A stretch of 38,901 nucleotides of DNA from Peptostreptococcaceae bacterium (GTDB lineage: Bacteria; Bacillota; Clostridia; Peptostreptococcales; Anaerovoracaceae). The position numbers and the translations under genes were made by a program. The notes beneath the pieces are model-generated. The model was not told the origin of the DNA, did no database searches, and saw only the letters and a program-made list of their open reading frames with translations. Below, piece after piece: positions 1 to 9,021 of the stretch (the stretch's first letter is position 1; every line of letters begins with the position of its first letter). The stretch spans positions 1-38,901 of the forward strand of contig JAENWG010000014.1 of NCBI GenBank assembly GCA_016650175.1. The letters run 5' to 3'.

Positions 1-33
1 AACATTTTTAGAATTTATAACTTTAAGTCTCAT
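1..33 (-). CDS. 5' end of a leftward gene, possibly a transposase (partial)
   Basis: Only 11 codons are inside the window, reading MRLKVINSKNV on the minus strand. The start is well supported: a perfect AGGAGG (plus positions 41-46) lies 7 nt before the ATG, and a good promoter lies upstream. The opening resembles my recollection of the N-terminus of some IS1634-type clostridial transposases, but 11 residues cannot prove a family. The gene is divergent from carD. Confidence 0.45.
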   Translation of the reverse strand, partial: MRLKVINSKNV

Positions 34-56
34 AATAATGCCTCCTGATACTATAT

Positions 57-85
57 ATTATAACATAGAACGTTATAGAACGCAA
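57..85 (-). promoter_or_regulatory. Promoter with internal palindrome for the leftward gene
   Basis: On the minus strand, TTGCGT (plus 80-85) and TATAAT (plus 57-62) are separated by 17 nt. The spacer and -10 contain an inverted repeat, TATAAC (59-64) and GTTATA (72-77), plus a direct ATAGAACG repeat. The palindrome sits where a repressor could block polymerase; that role is inferred. Confidence 0.55.
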
Positions 86-201
86 ATAAAAAAAGTAAAT
101 TTTGACAAAAAAATAAGCACATGACTGGCTTTTAGTGATTTTTCGTTCATACAACTGTCAAAGACCCGTGGGACTTTTGTGAACATATGGTGAAATAATA
201 G
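86..201. other. Non-coding spacer between the divergent genes
   Basis: No reading frame with a ribosome site is seen. An imperfect hairpin at 159-179 (CAAAG and CTTTTG flanking CCC/GGG) is the only structure noticed. It might terminate or separate the divergent units, but there is no clear T-tract. Confidence 0.4.
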
Positions 202-231
202 TTGACAATTGGCATAGATTTATGATAAAAT
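202..231 (+). promoter_or_regulatory. Distal carD promoter (P1)
   Basis: TTGACA at 202-207 matches the sigma-A -35 exactly, and TAAAAT at 226-231 follows after 18 nt. It lies upstream of a second promoter, so carD may have tandem vegetative promoters. Confidence 0.5.
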
Positions 232-242
232 GAATTTTTTTA

Positions 243-271
243 TTGCAAATTGATGGATTATATAGTATAAT
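243..271 (+). promoter_or_regulatory. Proximal carD promoter (P2)
   Basis: TTGCAA at 243-248, a 17-nt spacer and a perfect TATAAT at 266-271. Initiation near 278 would give a leader of only about 24 nt, containing the AGGAGG at 291-296. Confidence 0.65.
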
Positions 272-301
272 GTATTTATGGGGTATTATGAGGAGGTAAA
301 G

Positions 302-775
302 ATGTTTGCAATAGGTGACAACATTTCATATCCAATGCATGGAGCAGGGACGATACAGAAAATAGAAAATAGAGAGATATTGGGCGAATTACGAGAGTAT
401 TATTGTTTATTATTGCCGTACAGCAAGATGAACGTGATGATACCTGTAGACAACTCTGACAAAATTGGAGTAAGACCGATTATTGACAAGATGGAGATTG
501 ACAAGGTTTTCGAAGTATTAAAGGAAGAATCTTCAACAATGTCTGATAATTGGAATAGACGTTACAGAGAAAACAATGAGAAGTTAAAAACAGGCGATAT
601 TTTCATTGTAGCAGGAGTAGTAAGAGATCTTGTTAGAAACGATAGAATAAAGAAGCTTTCTACAGGAGAAAAGAAACTACTTAATAACGCGAAACAGATA
701 TTAGAGAGTGAAGTCATCTTAGCGGGTGGACATTCGATGGAAGAAACTGAGAAACGTTTAGAAGAAGCAATTTAA
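302..775 (+). CDS. carD: CarD-family RNA polymerase-binding transcription regulator
   Basis: This protein of about 157 residues matches the CarD/CdnL family, which binds the RNA polymerase beta subunit through an N-terminal Tudor-like domain and stabilises open promoter complexes. The start MFAIGDNISYP is typical of the family, followed by a strand-rich domain to about residue 60 (HGAGTIQKIE, then IPVDN) and a helical C-terminal DNA-binding part. I chose ATG 302 over an in-frame ATG at 278. AGGAGG at 291-296 is correctly spaced for 302, and the upstream start would place the transcript start on the codon itself. It heads the array and is followed by a long stem-loop. Identification is by family pattern and is fairly secure. 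Confidence 0.88.
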   Translation: MFAIGDNISYPMHGAGTIQKIENREILGELREYYCLLLPYSKMNVMIPVDNSDKIGVRPIIDKMEIDKVFEVLKEESSTMSDNWNRRYRENNEKLKTGDIFIVAGVVRDLVRNDRIKKLSTGEKKLLNNAKQILESEVILAGGHSMEETEKRLEEAI

Positions 776-783
776 TAGATTAA

Positions 784-831
784 AATATAACCATATTGGT
801 GGTTGACCTTATATCACTAATGGGTTATATT
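784..831 (+). terminator. Long stem-loop after carD, possible weak terminator
   Basis: AATATAACC (784-792) pairs perfectly with GGTTATATT (823-831), and ATTGGTG (795-801) pairs with CACTAAT (815-821) with one G-U. The downstream sequence GTTTATT is only moderately T-rich, so this may be a partial terminator or an mRNA-end stabiliser. Confidence 0.4.
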
Positions 832-868
832 GTTTATTAGCAACAAAATAAGGAAAGGAGGCGTATAA

Positions 869-1993
869 ATGTTCAAAAAGATTCTAAGACTTATTTTTAC
901 ACTTGTAGGATGTTTAATGGGATTAGTCGTTTATTATTTATTATCTAATTGGTTAGAAATTATAGTTGATGGCAAAGAAGTGTTTTCACAAACTGAAAGT
1001 ATCGGAGCCGCAGCGGTTATTATATTTATATTCGGACTTATATTTTTCAGACTGACCCCGATAATAAGCAGACAAGGTGCAAAAACAGCAGGCAACATAG
1101 GAGAAGACCTAAGAGAAGTATCAGCTAATGATATAATTGCAGGAGTAATAGGATTTGTTACAGGAATAGTTATAGCACTTTTAATATCTATGATTTACAG
1201 AAATGTAATTGATGGAGCTTTGTATGTGCTAATAACTGTAGTATTATATGGAATATTTGGATACCTAGGTATAGTAGTAGCTACCAACAAAGGAAGAGAA
1301 ATTATTGGTGGAGCGTTTAACGATGTGTCTAGCAGACATGTACAAAGCGAAGGTCTTAGCCATACAGGTAAAAATAGGCAGGGAGTATATCCAAAAATAT
1401 TAGATACTAGTGTTATAATTGACGGACGAATAGTTGAAATATTAAAAACAGGATTTTTAGAAGGACCTATAGTAATTCCGGAATTTGTTCTTGTGGAGCT
1501 TAGGCATATAGCGGACTCTTCTGATTCTTTAAAAAGAACCAGAGGAAGAAGAGGCTTGGATATATTAAAGAAAATTCAAACCGAGTATGGTATAGAAATA
1601 TATAATACTGATAAAGAAAAATCTATAAAAGAAATTCCTGAAGTTGATGTAAAGCTACTTAAATTAGCTCAAATATTAAACGGAAAAGTAGTTACTAACG
1701 ATTTCAACCTAAATAAGGTAGCAGGTATTAATGAAGTTCCAGTTCTTAATATTAATGAACTTGCAAACACGTTAAAACCGATAGTTTTACCGGGCGAAAG
1801 CATGGTAGTAACTCTCGTAAAAGAAGGAAAAGATAGTAGCCAAGCGGTTGCATATCTTGACGATGGTACAATGATAGTAGTTGAAGACGGAAAAAGAAAG
1901 ATTGGCAAAACAACAGGTATTATGGTCACTAGTGTTTTCCAGACTTCAGCAGGTAGAATGATATTTGGAAAGTTGAAACCGGATGAAAAATAG
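869..1993 (+). CDS. yacL: Membrane-anchored PIN/TRAM domain protein (YacL family)
   Basis: The 374-residue protein has four predicted membrane helices (about 5-25, 47-66, 90-111 and 117-139). A PIN nuclease domain begins near residue 175 ([11 protein letters not shown], Asp179 as the first acidic ligand, then [10 protein letters not shown]), and a C-terminal TRAM domain lies around 300-360. PIN domains are metal-dependent ribonuclease folds and TRAM domains bind RNA, so a membrane-tethered RNase role is plausible. The physiological substrate of YacL is not known to me. A strong AAAGGAGG precedes ATG 869. The gene overlaps ispDF by 11 nt and sits next to ispD as in Bacillus, where yacL also follows the carD/radA/disA region. 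Confidence 0.88.
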   Translation: MFKKILRLIFTLVGCLMGLVVYYLLSNWLEIIVDGKEVFSQTESIGAAAVIIFIFGLIFFRLTPIISRQGAKTAGNIGEDLREVSANDIIAGVIGFVTGIVIALLISMIYRNVIDGALYVLITVVLYGIFGYLGIVVATNKGREIIGGAFNDVSSRHVQSEGLSHTGKNRQGVYPKILDTSVIIDGRIVEILKTGFLEGPIVIPEFVLVELRHIADSSDSLKRTRGRRGLDILKKIQTEYGIEIYNTDKEKSIKEIPEVDVKLLKLAQILNGKVVTNDFNLNKVAGINEVPVLNINELANTLKPIVLPGESMVVTLVKEGKDSSQAVAYLDDGTMIVVEDGKRKIGKTTGIMVTSVFQTSAGRMIFGKLKPDEK

Positions 1994-3167
1994 ATTAAAG
2001 ACTATTGCGGTTATAGTTGCAGGTGGAACAGGTGCTAGAATGGGTAGTAAGGTTCCGAAACAGTTTTTACCATATAAAGGTAAAACTGTAGTAGAGCATG
2101 CTATCATTCCGTTTTTAAAATCGGAAAAAGTTGATAGTGTAGTAGTTGTTATACCTGAGGAAAATAAAAAAGAATTTGATGAAATATTTGATAGGCTTAG
2201 TAGTTATTCTACTAAGCCTATCGGTGTAACTATCGGTGGTGAATCCAGACAAGAATCGGTAAAAAAAGGGCTTGAATATATAAGTAGAATGGACGAGAAT
2301 ACGGATGAATGGACCATACTTATTCACGATGGAGCAAGACCGAATATTACAATAGATGTAATAGGCGATAATGTTGAAGTTTCAAAAAAATATGGAGCAG
2401 CAGTAACGGTTGTAGAAGCCACTGATACAATGAGGATTATTTCCCCAAAAAGCTTGAAATCCGTGGGGAATTGTCCTATAATGCCTAGTAAGACATTGCC
2501 GAGAGAATTGCTGTATAATGTTCAAACACCACAGACATTTAAAAAGAAAATTATTGAAGATGCTTTGAAAAATGCTGATGAAAAAGGTATAGTCGGAACT
2601 GACGACAGTATGCTTGTTGATATGATAGGAGTTAATTCTGTTATGGTCAAAGGGAAACATGACAATATAAAAATAACGAGAAAAGAAGATTTGCCTGGCG
2701 AGACAGTGGTCGGTAACGGATTTGATGTACATAAATTAGTTGAAGACAGAAAGCTTATATTGTGTGGTGTAGAAATACCATATGACATGGGACTTTTAGG
2801 CCATTCCGATGCTGATGTAGCGCTGCACGCACTGATGGATGCAATACTCGGGGCTATGGGTATGGGTGATATAGGGAGACATTTCCCTGATAGCGATGAT
2901 AAGTATAAAGATGCTGACAGTATGAAGTTACTTATGTCAGTCAAAGAAATGGCCAAATACCAGAGATTGGTTAATGTGGATATAACTATAGTTGCAGAAA
3001 AACCTAAGCTTGCGAAATATATAGATGATATGGAAACAAATATTGCCGAAGCTTTGGAGATTCCTAAGACTTCTGTAAATGTAAAAGCTACAACTACAGA
3101 AGGTTTAGGCTTTATTGGAAATAAAGAGGGGATAGCCGCACTGGCTACGTGCACTATTATTAAATAA
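1983..3167 (+). CDS. ispDF: Bifunctional MEP cytidylyltransferase / MECDP synthase (IspD-IspF fusion)
   Basis: Two non-consecutive enzymes of the MEP isoprenoid pathway are fused in one 394-residue chain. IspD (about 1-230) transfers CMP to methylerythritol 4-phosphate; its nucleotide loop is [16 protein letters not shown] (residues 13-28). IspF (about 236-394) forms the cyclodiphosphate and shows GFDVHKL with its Asp/His zinc ligands, [19 protein letters not shown] and [11 protein letters not shown]. The frame is open throughout with no stop at the junction, so this is a real fusion and not two adjacent genes. The start overlaps yacL and has only a weak ribosome site, suggesting translational coupling. 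A perfect 14-bp hairpin lies inside the IspD part (2190-2222). Confidence 0.93.
   Translation: MKNRLKTIAVIVAGGTGARMGSKVPKQFLPYKGKTVVEHAIIPFLKSEKVDSVVVVIPEENKKEFDEIFDRLSSYSTKPIGVTIGGESRQESVKKGLEYISRMDENTDEWTILIHDGARPNITIDVIGDNVEVSKKYGAAVTVVEATDTMRIISPKSLKSVGNCPIMPSKTLPRELLYNVQTPQTFKKKIIEDALKNADEKGIVGTDDSMLVDMIGVNSVMVKGKHDNIKITRKEDLPGETVVGNGFDVHKLVEDRKLILCGVEIPYDMGLLGHSDADVALHALMDAILGAMGMGDIGRHFPDSDDKYKDADSMKLLMSVKEMAKYQRLVNVDITIVAEKPKLAKYIDDMETNIAEALEIPKTSVNVKATTTEGLGFIGNKEGIAALATCTIIK
2190..2222 (+). repeat. Perfect 14-bp inverted repeat inside ispD
   Basis: GATAGGCTTAGTAG (2190-2203) and CTACTAAGCCTATC (2209-2222) are exact reverse complements around a 5-nt loop TTATT. It lies within codons for an ordinary IspD stretch, so the reading frame is intact. 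Confidence 0.9.
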
Positions 3168-3189
3168 ATATATTGAGGAGAAAAGCCTA

Positions 3190-4917
3190 ATGAGATTATC
3201 AAAGATGCATTTAAAAACTTTAAGAGAGGTACCAAACGAAGCGGAAATTGCTAGTCACGTTCTACTTGTTAGATCTGGAATGATTAGAAAACTTGTTTCT
3301 GGAGTTTATGGGTTTATGCCACTTGGATGGAAAGCGGTAAGAAATGTTGAAAACATTATAAGAGAAGAAATGGATTATGCTGGCGGCCAAGAAATTCACA
3401 TGTCTGCAGTTCAGCCTGCTGAATTATGGCAAGAATCTGGCAGATGGTATGCATACGGACCTGAGCTTTGGAGGCTCAAAGATAGAAACGGCAGAGATTT
3501 TTGTCTTGGACCAACTCATGAAGAAATTTTTACAGATATAGTGAGAACCGATGTATCATCATATCGTCAATTGCCTATGAATTTGTATCAAATACAAACG
3601 AAATACAGAGATGAAGCTAGACCTAGATTTGGACTTATGAGAAGTAGAGAGTTTATTATGAAAGATGCTTACTCATTTGATGCTGATTATGAAGGTTTAG
3701 ATAAAAGCTATAATGAAATGTACGATACGTATGAGAAAATATTTACAAGATGCGGTCTTAAGTTTAGAACTGTTGAAGCAGATTCAGGAGCAATAGGAGG
3801 AAGTAATTCTCACGAATTTACAGCGATATCAGAAGTTGGAGAAAGTGAAGTTGCTTACTGTGAACACTGTAATATGGCAGCTACTGTAGAAAGAGCTGAA
3901 TGTATTGATGCAGAGCCAGAAAATGATGAAATGCTAATTCTTGAAAAAGTATCTACTCCAGGAACAAAGACTATAGAAGCAGTAGCCGATTATCTTAAAA
4001 TAGATAAAACCAGAACAATAAAAGCACTTTTGTTTGTCACCTATGATAATGAAGGTGACGTAGATAGCTATGTAGCCGCATTTGTCAGAGGTGATAGAAC
4101 TCTAAACATGGTAAAGCTAATAAATGCACTTGATGTGCCTGAGCATGTAATAGAGTTTGCAGACGAAGAAGAAATGGGCTATGAAACAGGTTGTGTAGGA
4201 GGATTTACTGGACCTATGGGACTTACAAACTGCAAAGTAGTAGTTGACAGCGAGCTTGTTAATCTTAAAAATCTATGCGCGGGAGCTAATGAAAAAGACC
4301 ATCATATGATTAACGTAAATTACGGAAGAGATTATGAAGGAGATATTGTAACTGATATTAAAACACTCAAAGAAGGAGATCCTTGTCCTGAGTGCGGAAA
4401 ACCAGTTAAACATGCTAGAGGTATAGAAGTAGGACAAGTATTCAAACTTGGAACTAAGTACTCCGAATCAATGGGAGCTATGTATAAAGATGAAAATCAA
4501 AAGGATCATCCTATTGTAATGGGCTGCTACGGAATAGGTGTTACAAGAACATTAGCTGCAGTAGTAGAACAACATCATGATGATAACGGTATTATATGGC
4601 CAATGTCAATAGCGCCTTATCATGTAATCATTACGCTTGTAAAGCCTAATGATGAAGTTCAAGCTGAAGTGGCAGAAAAGATTTATAGCGAACTTAATAA
4701 AGCGGGCGTTGAAGTTATTCTGGATGATAGAAAAGAAAGACCAGGAGTTAAATTCAAGGATGCTGATTTATTAGGTATTCCTGTTCGAATAACAGTAGGG
4801 AAACTAGCAGGAGAAGGTGTAGTCGAATATAAACTAAGAAGAGACGACGACAAACAGGAAGTATCTGTTGATGAAGCTGTAAGCAAAGCAATAAAAATAG
4901 TAAGCGATGAAAAATAA
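3190..4917 (+). CDS. proS: Prolyl-tRNA synthetase (bacterial type with editing insertion)
   Basis: This class II synthetase charges tRNA-Pro. The 575 residues match the bacterial ProS architecture. The catalytic core includes the motif 2 region (RDEARPRFGLMRSREF, then MKDAYSF). A YbaK-like editing insertion spans about residues 225-400, motif 3 is GCYGIGVTRTLAAVVEQ, and an anticodon-binding domain ends the protein. The start ATG 3190 is preceded by GAGGAG at suitable spacing. It occupies the position where Bacillus has gltX. Its end overlaps the first chromate transporter gene by 11 nt. No T-box leader is possible in the 22-nt gap to ispDF. Confidence 0.95.
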   Translation: MRLSKMHLKTLREVPNEAEIASHVLLVRSGMIRKLVSGVYGFMPLGWKAVRNVENIIREEMDYAGGQEIHMSAVQPAELWQESGRWYAYGPELWRLKDRNGRDFCLGPTHEEIFTDIVRTDVSSYRQLPMNLYQIQTKYRDEARPRFGLMRSREFIMKDAYSFDADYEGLDKSYNEMYDTYEKIFTRCGLKFRTVEADSGAIGGSNSHEFTAISEVGESEVAYCEHCNMAATVERAECIDAEPENDEMLILEKVSTPGTKTIEAVADYLKIDKTRTIKALLFVTYDNEGDVDSYVAAFVRGDRTLNMVKLINALDVPEHVIEFADEEEMGYETGCVGGFTGPMGLTNCKVVVDSELVNLKNLCAGANEKDHHMINVNYGRDYEGDIVTDIKTLKEGDPCPECGKPVKHARGIEVGQVFKLGTKYSESMGAMYKDENQKDHPIVMGCYGIGVTRTLAAVVEQHHDDNGIIWPMSIAPYHVIITLVKPNDEVQAEVAEKIYSELNKAGVEVILDDRKERPGVKFKDADLLGIPVRITVGKLAGEGVVEYKLRRDDDKQEVSVDEAVSKAIKIVSDEK

Positions 4918-5473
4918 AAAAGAAAAAAACATATACATAGATTTGTTTATTACATTTTTCAAACTGGGATTATTCACTTTAGGTGGAGGCATGGCTATGA
5001 TTCCAATATTGGAAGATATAGTTGTTAAGAAAAAAAACTGGCTTACCCAGGACGAAGCAACTGATTGCATAGCAATCAGCCAAAGTCTTCCCGGTGTCAT
5101 TGCAATTAATATGGCGACATATGTTGGGCGTTTTAAAAAAGGTCTTTTAGGTTCATTGGTAGCTACTATCGGTGTAATCCTACCATCATTTATAGTTATT
5201 ATGCTTGTTTCAACAATACTTAGTGATATTAGAGATAATAGCTATGTAAATGGTGCATTTGTAGGCTTAAAGGCTGCAGCAGTAGGGATGATTGTTTGGG
5301 CTGTTGTAAAAATAGGAAAAGGCGTTTTTAATGATATAATGTCTGGGATTATTGGAATAGCATCTTTTATTGCGATTTGGGTATTTAATGTAAGTGTCAT
5401 ATATGTAGTTTTAATTACATGTCTGATAGGAATAGCATATATAAAAAACTCAGAAAGAGGTAAAGTAAAATGA
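4907..5473 (+). CDS. chrA: Chromate transporter, short-chain subunit 1 (ChrA/CHR family)
   Basis: A 188-residue membrane protein with the CHR signature LFTLGGGMAMIPILE near the N-terminus, ISQSLPGVIAINMATYVG, and several hydrophobic helices. Short-chain CHR proteins work as pairs, each equivalent to half of the long ChrA. The known activity of the family is chromate or related anion transport, but the natural substrate here is unproven. It starts inside the end of proS and its stop overlaps the start of the second copy (ATGA), so the three genes are probably co-translated. Confidence 0.85.
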   Translation: MKNKKEKNIYIDLFITFFKLGLFTLGGGMAMIPILEDIVVKKKNWLTQDEATDCIAISQSLPGVIAINMATYVGRFKKGLLGSLVATIGVILPSFIVIMLVSTILSDIRDNSYVNGAFVGLKAAAVGMIVWAVVKIGKGVFNDIMSGIIGIASFIAIWVFNVSVIYVVLITCLIGIAYIKNSERGKVK

Positions 5474-6006
5474 TAATTTACCTTCAACTGTTTTTAATAT
5501 TTTTCAGAATAGGAATATTCGGTTTTGGTGGCGGAATGGCAATGTTACCTTTGATGTATCAGGGTATTAGTTTTTTTGGCTTAATGACAAAGGAAGAGTT
5601 TGCAGATTTAGTTGCAATTTCCCAAGTGACACCAGGACCTATAGCTGTTAATGCGGCAACTTTTGCAGGCTTCAGCGTATCTGGAATAGCCGGAGCGTTT
5701 TTTGCAACGCTGGGAGTAGCAATACCTGCGTTTATCTTAGTAAATATTGTGTTTGAATTTGTCAAAAGATTTAGAGAAAGCATCTTAGTTAAAGGAATTT
5801 TCAAAGGCGTTAGACCAGCTACAGTAGCTATGATAGCAGTTGCTGCAGTTATCATGGGAGAATCTACATTTGTTCAAACGAACACAATGCAGTGGATACC
5901 TATAGCAATGTGCGCTATTTCGGTGTTCATGGTAGGTAAGTTAAAACTCAGCCCAATTTTAGTATTTGCTATAATGGGAGGAATAGGAGTTGTGGTATGT
6001 GGGTAG
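5470..6006 (+). CDS. chrA: Chromate transporter, short-chain subunit 2 (ChrA/CHR family)
   Basis: The 178-residue partner repeats the family signature as GIFGFGGGMAMLPLMYQ and has the ISQVTPGPIAVNAATFAG motif, followed by helices in the same order as subunit 1. The two are clearly homologous halves. The start overlaps the preceding stop by 4 nt and the end overlaps the Nudix gene by 10 nt. As with subunit 1, membrane topology and family are clear, but substrate is inferred from the family name only. Confidence 0.86.
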   Translation: MIIYLQLFLIFFRIGIFGFGGGMAMLPLMYQGISFFGLMTKEEFADLVAISQVTPGPIAVNAATFAGFSVSGIAGAFFATLGVAIPAFILVNIVFEFVKRFRESILVKGIFKGVRPATVAMIAVAAVIMGESTFVQTNTMQWIPIAMCAISVFMVGKLKLSPILVFAIMGGIGVVVCG

Positions 6007-6446
6007 GGGGCGTCAGAGTAGTAATACTCGATAAAGAAAACAGAATACTTTTAGTTAAGCAACACCACGAGGAGCGAGATATTTGGCTTGTACCAGGAGG
6101 TGGTATCGAAGATGGAGAAACTTCTGCAGATGCAGGTAAAAGGGAAGTCTTTGAAGAAACTGGTCTTGAGATAAATATAAAAGATATGATATGGCATGTA
6201 GAAGAAGTTAATGATGAAAGAGGTCAGAGATTTGTAGATTATATGCTTGGAGAAATAGTTTCAGGGATACCTGAGCTTGGTAAAGATCCTGAGTTTGATT
6301 GCAACAATCAAATTTTAAGGGAAATCAAGTATTTTACCAAGGATGAACTTAGTCATTGTCCGGACTTATATCCGGAAGAATTGAGAAATGAACTGTGGGA
6401 AGTTCTTGAGAAGAAAAATTGTAACCCATACAAAATAAGAAATTAA
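5997..6446 (+). CDS. Nudix hydrolase
   Basis: A 149-residue protein with a complete Nudix box: the pattern G-x5-E-x7-RE-V-F-EE-T-G-L is present around residues 36-58 (within VPGGGIEDGE and REVFEETGLEI). Nudix enzymes hydrolyse nucleoside diphosphate derivatives; all metal-binding glutamates are present, but the substrate cannot be read from sequence. AGGAG at 5985-5989 is placed 7 nt before ATG 5997, inside the end of chrA. There is no signal peptide, so it is cytoplasmic. Confidence 0.87.
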   Translation: MWVGGVRVVILDKENRILLVKQHHEERDIWLVPGGGIEDGETSADAGKREVFEETGLEINIKDMIWHVEEVNDERGQRFVDYMLGEIVSGIPELGKDPEFDCNNQILREIKYFTKDELSHCPDLYPEELRNELWEVLEKKNCNPYKIRN

Positions 6447-6463
6447 TTAAAGGAGAAATAACG

Positions 6464-6940
6464 ATGAAAGAATTTATAATAGAAATGGAAAACGGCAATG
6501 TAATGGAAGGTGAACTATATGAAGATATAGCACCAGAAACAGTTGATAATTTTGTATCACTAATAGAGAAAAACTTTTATGATGGATTAATATTTCACAG
6601 AGTAATTCCTGGTTTTATGATTCAAGGTGGTTGTCCTAAGAAAAACGGTACAGGTGGACCTGGATATTCAATTAAAGGTGAATTCAGTTCAAACGGATTT
6701 AAAAATGATTTAATACACACACCAGGAGTTTTATCAATGGCTAGATCTCAGGCACCTGATTCAGCAGGATCTCAGTTCTTTATAATGGTAGAAAATGCAC
6801 CTCATCTAGACGGGAACTATGCAGGCTTTGGTAAAATTGTTAAAGGTATGGATGTTGCAAATGAAATTGTTAATGTTAAAAAAGATAGACAAGACATGCC
6901 TGTTACAGAACAGAAAATTAAAACTATAAGAATGAAATAA
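6464..6940 (+). CDS. ppiB: Peptidyl-prolyl cis-trans isomerase, cyclophilin type
   Basis: The 158-residue protein is a single cyclophilin domain that accelerates proline isomerisation during folding. Diagnostic segments are [15 protein letters not shown] (catalytic Arg in FHRV), [20 protein letters not shown] and [18 protein letters not shown]. There is no signal peptide or lipobox, so it should be cytoplasmic. AAAGGAG precedes ATG 6464, and the gene is 17 nt after the Nudix gene, in the same transcription unit. Confidence 0.93.
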   Translation: MKEFIIEMENGNVMEGELYEDIAPETVDNFVSLIEKNFYDGLIFHRVIPGFMIQGGCPKKNGTGGPGYSIKGEFSSNGFKNDLIHTPGVLSMARSQAPDSAGSQFFIMVENAPHLDGNYAGFGKIVKGMDVANEIVNVKKDRQDMPVTEQKIKTIRMK

Positions 6941-6951
6941 AGGGGAATGAG

Positions 6952-7629
6952 ATGGCGTTTTTTAGAGATATTAGAGGAGACCTTAAGGCTGCCATGGATA
7001 GAGACCCGGCTGCAAGAAACACTTTAGAAGTTCTGCTCTGTTACCCTGGAGTATGGGCACTTATATTTCACAAATTAACCCATTTTCTATATAGTCATAA
7101 AATAAAGTTCATTGCGAGGTTAATATCGCAACTAGCGAGATTTTTAACTGGTATTGAAATTCATCCGGGAGCGACAGTTGGGAAGAGGTGTTTTATCGAC
7201 CATGGAATGGCTGTTGTAATTGGAGAAACTACTGAAATAGGTGATGATGTAACGATTTATCAAGGAGTAACGTTAGGCGGTACAGGAAAGCATTGCGGCA
7301 AACGTCACCCAACAATCGGAAATCATGTGGTAATTAGTACAGGTGCTAAAGTGCTTGGTCCTTTTAAAGTCGGAAACGAAGTTAAAATAGGGGCTGGTTC
7401 TGTAGTATTAAAGCCTATACCAGATGGCTGTACAGTAGTAGGTATACCTGGTAGAATTGTTAGACAAAAAAACAAAAATGCAGATGAGCTGGATCAAGTG
7501 AATTTACCTGATCCGATTGTGACAGAATTAAAAGAAATGAGAAAAGCTATTAAAAAACTTGAAAAAGAGGTAGGAGCTTTAAAGGAAGAAAATAGACATC
7601 TTAAGGAGAATGATGATGAAAATATATAA
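6952..7629 (+). CDS. cysE: Serine O-acetyltransferase
   Basis: CysE acetylates L-serine with acetyl-CoA, the first step of cysteine synthesis. The 225-residue protein has the N-terminal helical region and then a left-handed beta helix ([28 protein letters not shown], given in pieces: the histidine of FIDHG is catalytic), followed by [11 protein letters not shown] charged C-terminal tail (about residues 185-220) rich in Glu/Lys heptads looks like a coiled coil and is longer than in compact CysE proteins. AAAGGGG lies 6 nt before ATG 6952. It overlaps cysS by 14 nt, linking cysteine supply to its tRNA charging, as in Bacillus. Confidence 0.92.
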   Translation: MAFFRDIRGDLKAAMDRDPAARNTLEVLLCYPGVWALIFHKLTHFLYSHKIKFIARLISQLARFLTGIEIHPGATVGKRCFIDHGMAVVIGETTEIGDDVTIYQGVTLGGTGKHCGKRHPTIGNHVVISTGAKVLGPFKVGNEVKIGAGSVVLKPIPDGCTVVGIPGRIVRQKNKNADELDQVNLPDPIVTELKEMRKAIKKLEKEVGALKEENRHLKENDDENI

Positions 7630-9016
7630 TACTATGACGAGAAAAAAAGAAGAATTCGTTCCGATGGACAAAAATGAGGTAAAGATTTATGTTTGCGGTC
7701 CGACGGTATACAATTATTTTCACTTAGGCAATGCAAGACCTTTTGTTGTTTTCGACACACTCAGAAAATATTTAATATATAGAGGATATGGAGTTAATTT
7801 TGTACAGAACTTTACAGATGTGGATGATAAGATAATTAATAAAGCGAAGGAAGAGGGCTGTGATCCCGCTGAAGTATCAGAGAGATTCATCAAGGAATAT
7901 TTTAACGATGCTAAGGCATTAAATATTACATTAGCTGATGCCCATCCTAAAGTATCAGAGAACATTAAAGAAATAATTGAGTTTGTAAGTACATTAATTG
8001 AAAAAGGATATGCTTACGAAGTGGATGGAGACGTCTATTATTCAACTAAAAAGTTTGAAGGTTACGGAAAACTAAGTCGTCAAAACATAGACGAGCTAAA
8101 GTTAGGCTCTAGAATAGCTTTAGGTGAAGTAAAAAGAGATCCTATGGATTTTGCAGTATGGAAAAAGAGAAAAACAGAAGATGAAATCGCCTGGGAATCA
8201 CCATGGGGCATGGGTAGACCAGGATGGCATATAGAATGTTCTACTATGTCAAAGAAGCATTTAGGTGAAACGCTTGACTTACACTGTGGCGGTCAGGACT
8301 TACAATTCCCTCATCATGAAAATGAAATAGCACAATCAGAAGCATGTAACGGTAAAACTTATGCAAATTATTGGATGCATAATGGATATATTACAGTGGA
8401 TGGCGAGAAGATGTCAAAATCACTCGGAAACTTTTTTACTGTAAGGGATATCAGAAAACTATATGATGGAGAGATAATTAGATTTTTCTTACTCTCAGGT
8501 CATTATAGAAGTCCGATTAATTTCAATGATAAACTTATGGAATCTGCAAAAGCAGGCCTTACTAGACTTAGAACAGCTAAAGAAAATCTTCTTTATCTAA
8601 TTGATAATCAAGAAGGTAATATGACAGATATAGAGAAGAGTGAACTAGAAGGTTTTAATGGTTTTAAGGATAAGTTTGTTAAAGCAATGGATGATGATTT
8701 AAATACTGCTGACGGAATCAGTTCTATATTTGAAATGGTCACAGCTATTAATACAGCCGTAAAAGACGGTTGCAGTAAAGAATTTGCACTGAAAACTTTA
8801 GAACTCTTAACTGAACTATGTGATGTTTTGGGAATACTCCAAGCAGAAGAGAAAAAAGATGAAGTGGATGATGAAATAAAAGTTCTAATTGAAGAAAGAC
8901 AAAGTGCTCGTACCAACAAAGACTTTAAAAGAGCTGATGAAATCAGGGATATTTTGAAAGAAAAAGGTATTACTTTGAAGGACACTCCACAAGGTGTTCA
9001 AATTGTAAGGATATGA
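7616..9016 (+). CDS. cysS: Cysteinyl-tRNA synthetase
   Basis: A class I synthetase of 466 residues. Visible motifs are [14 protein letters not shown] (Cys27 as a zinc ligand, HLGN as the HIGH signature), WHIECS and [10 protein letters not shown] (further zinc ligands) and KMSKSLGN (KMSKS loop). Three in-frame ATGs lie at 7610, 7613 and 7616. I chose 7616 because AAGGAG at 7603-7608 gives a 7-nt spacing there, versus 1 and 4 nt for the others. The helical C-terminal domain is present, so the gene is full length. It lies between cysE and mrnC in the conserved Firmicutes order. Confidence 0.95.
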   Translation: MKIYNTMTRKKEEFVPMDKNEVKIYVCGPTVYNYFHLGNARPFVVFDTLRKYLIYRGYGVNFVQNFTDVDDKIINKAKEEGCDPAEVSERFIKEYFNDAKALNITLADAHPKVSENIKEIIEFVSTLIEKGYAYEVDGDVYYSTKKFEGYGKLSRQNIDELKLGSRIALGEVKRDPMDFAVWKKRKTEDEIAWESPWGMGRPGWHIECSTMSKKHLGETLDLHCGGQDLQFPHHENEIAQSEACNGKTYANYWMHNGYITVDGEKMSKSLGNFFTVRDIRKLYDGEIIRFFLLSGHYRSPINFNDKLMESAKAGLTRLRTAKENLLYLIDNQEGNMTDIEKSELEGFNGFKDKFVKAMDDDLNTADGISSIFEMVTAINTAVKDGCSKEFALKTLELLTELCDVLGILQAEEKKDEVDDEIKVLIEERQSARTNKDFKRADEIRDILKEKGITLKDTPQGVQIVRI

Positions 9017-9021
9017 GATAA

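Noticed and set aside
278-301. Upstream ATG for CarD
   Set aside because: The AGGAGG at 291-296 supports ATG 302, the family begins MFAIGD, and P2 would start transcription at about 278.
3168-3189. T-box leader for proS
   Set aside because: The gap to ispDF is only 22 nt, too short for such an element.
2522-3235. 237-residue minus-strand frame over ispF
   Set aside because: It lies opposite a clear IspF domain, has no ribosome site and no family resemblance; it is a shadow of codon bias.
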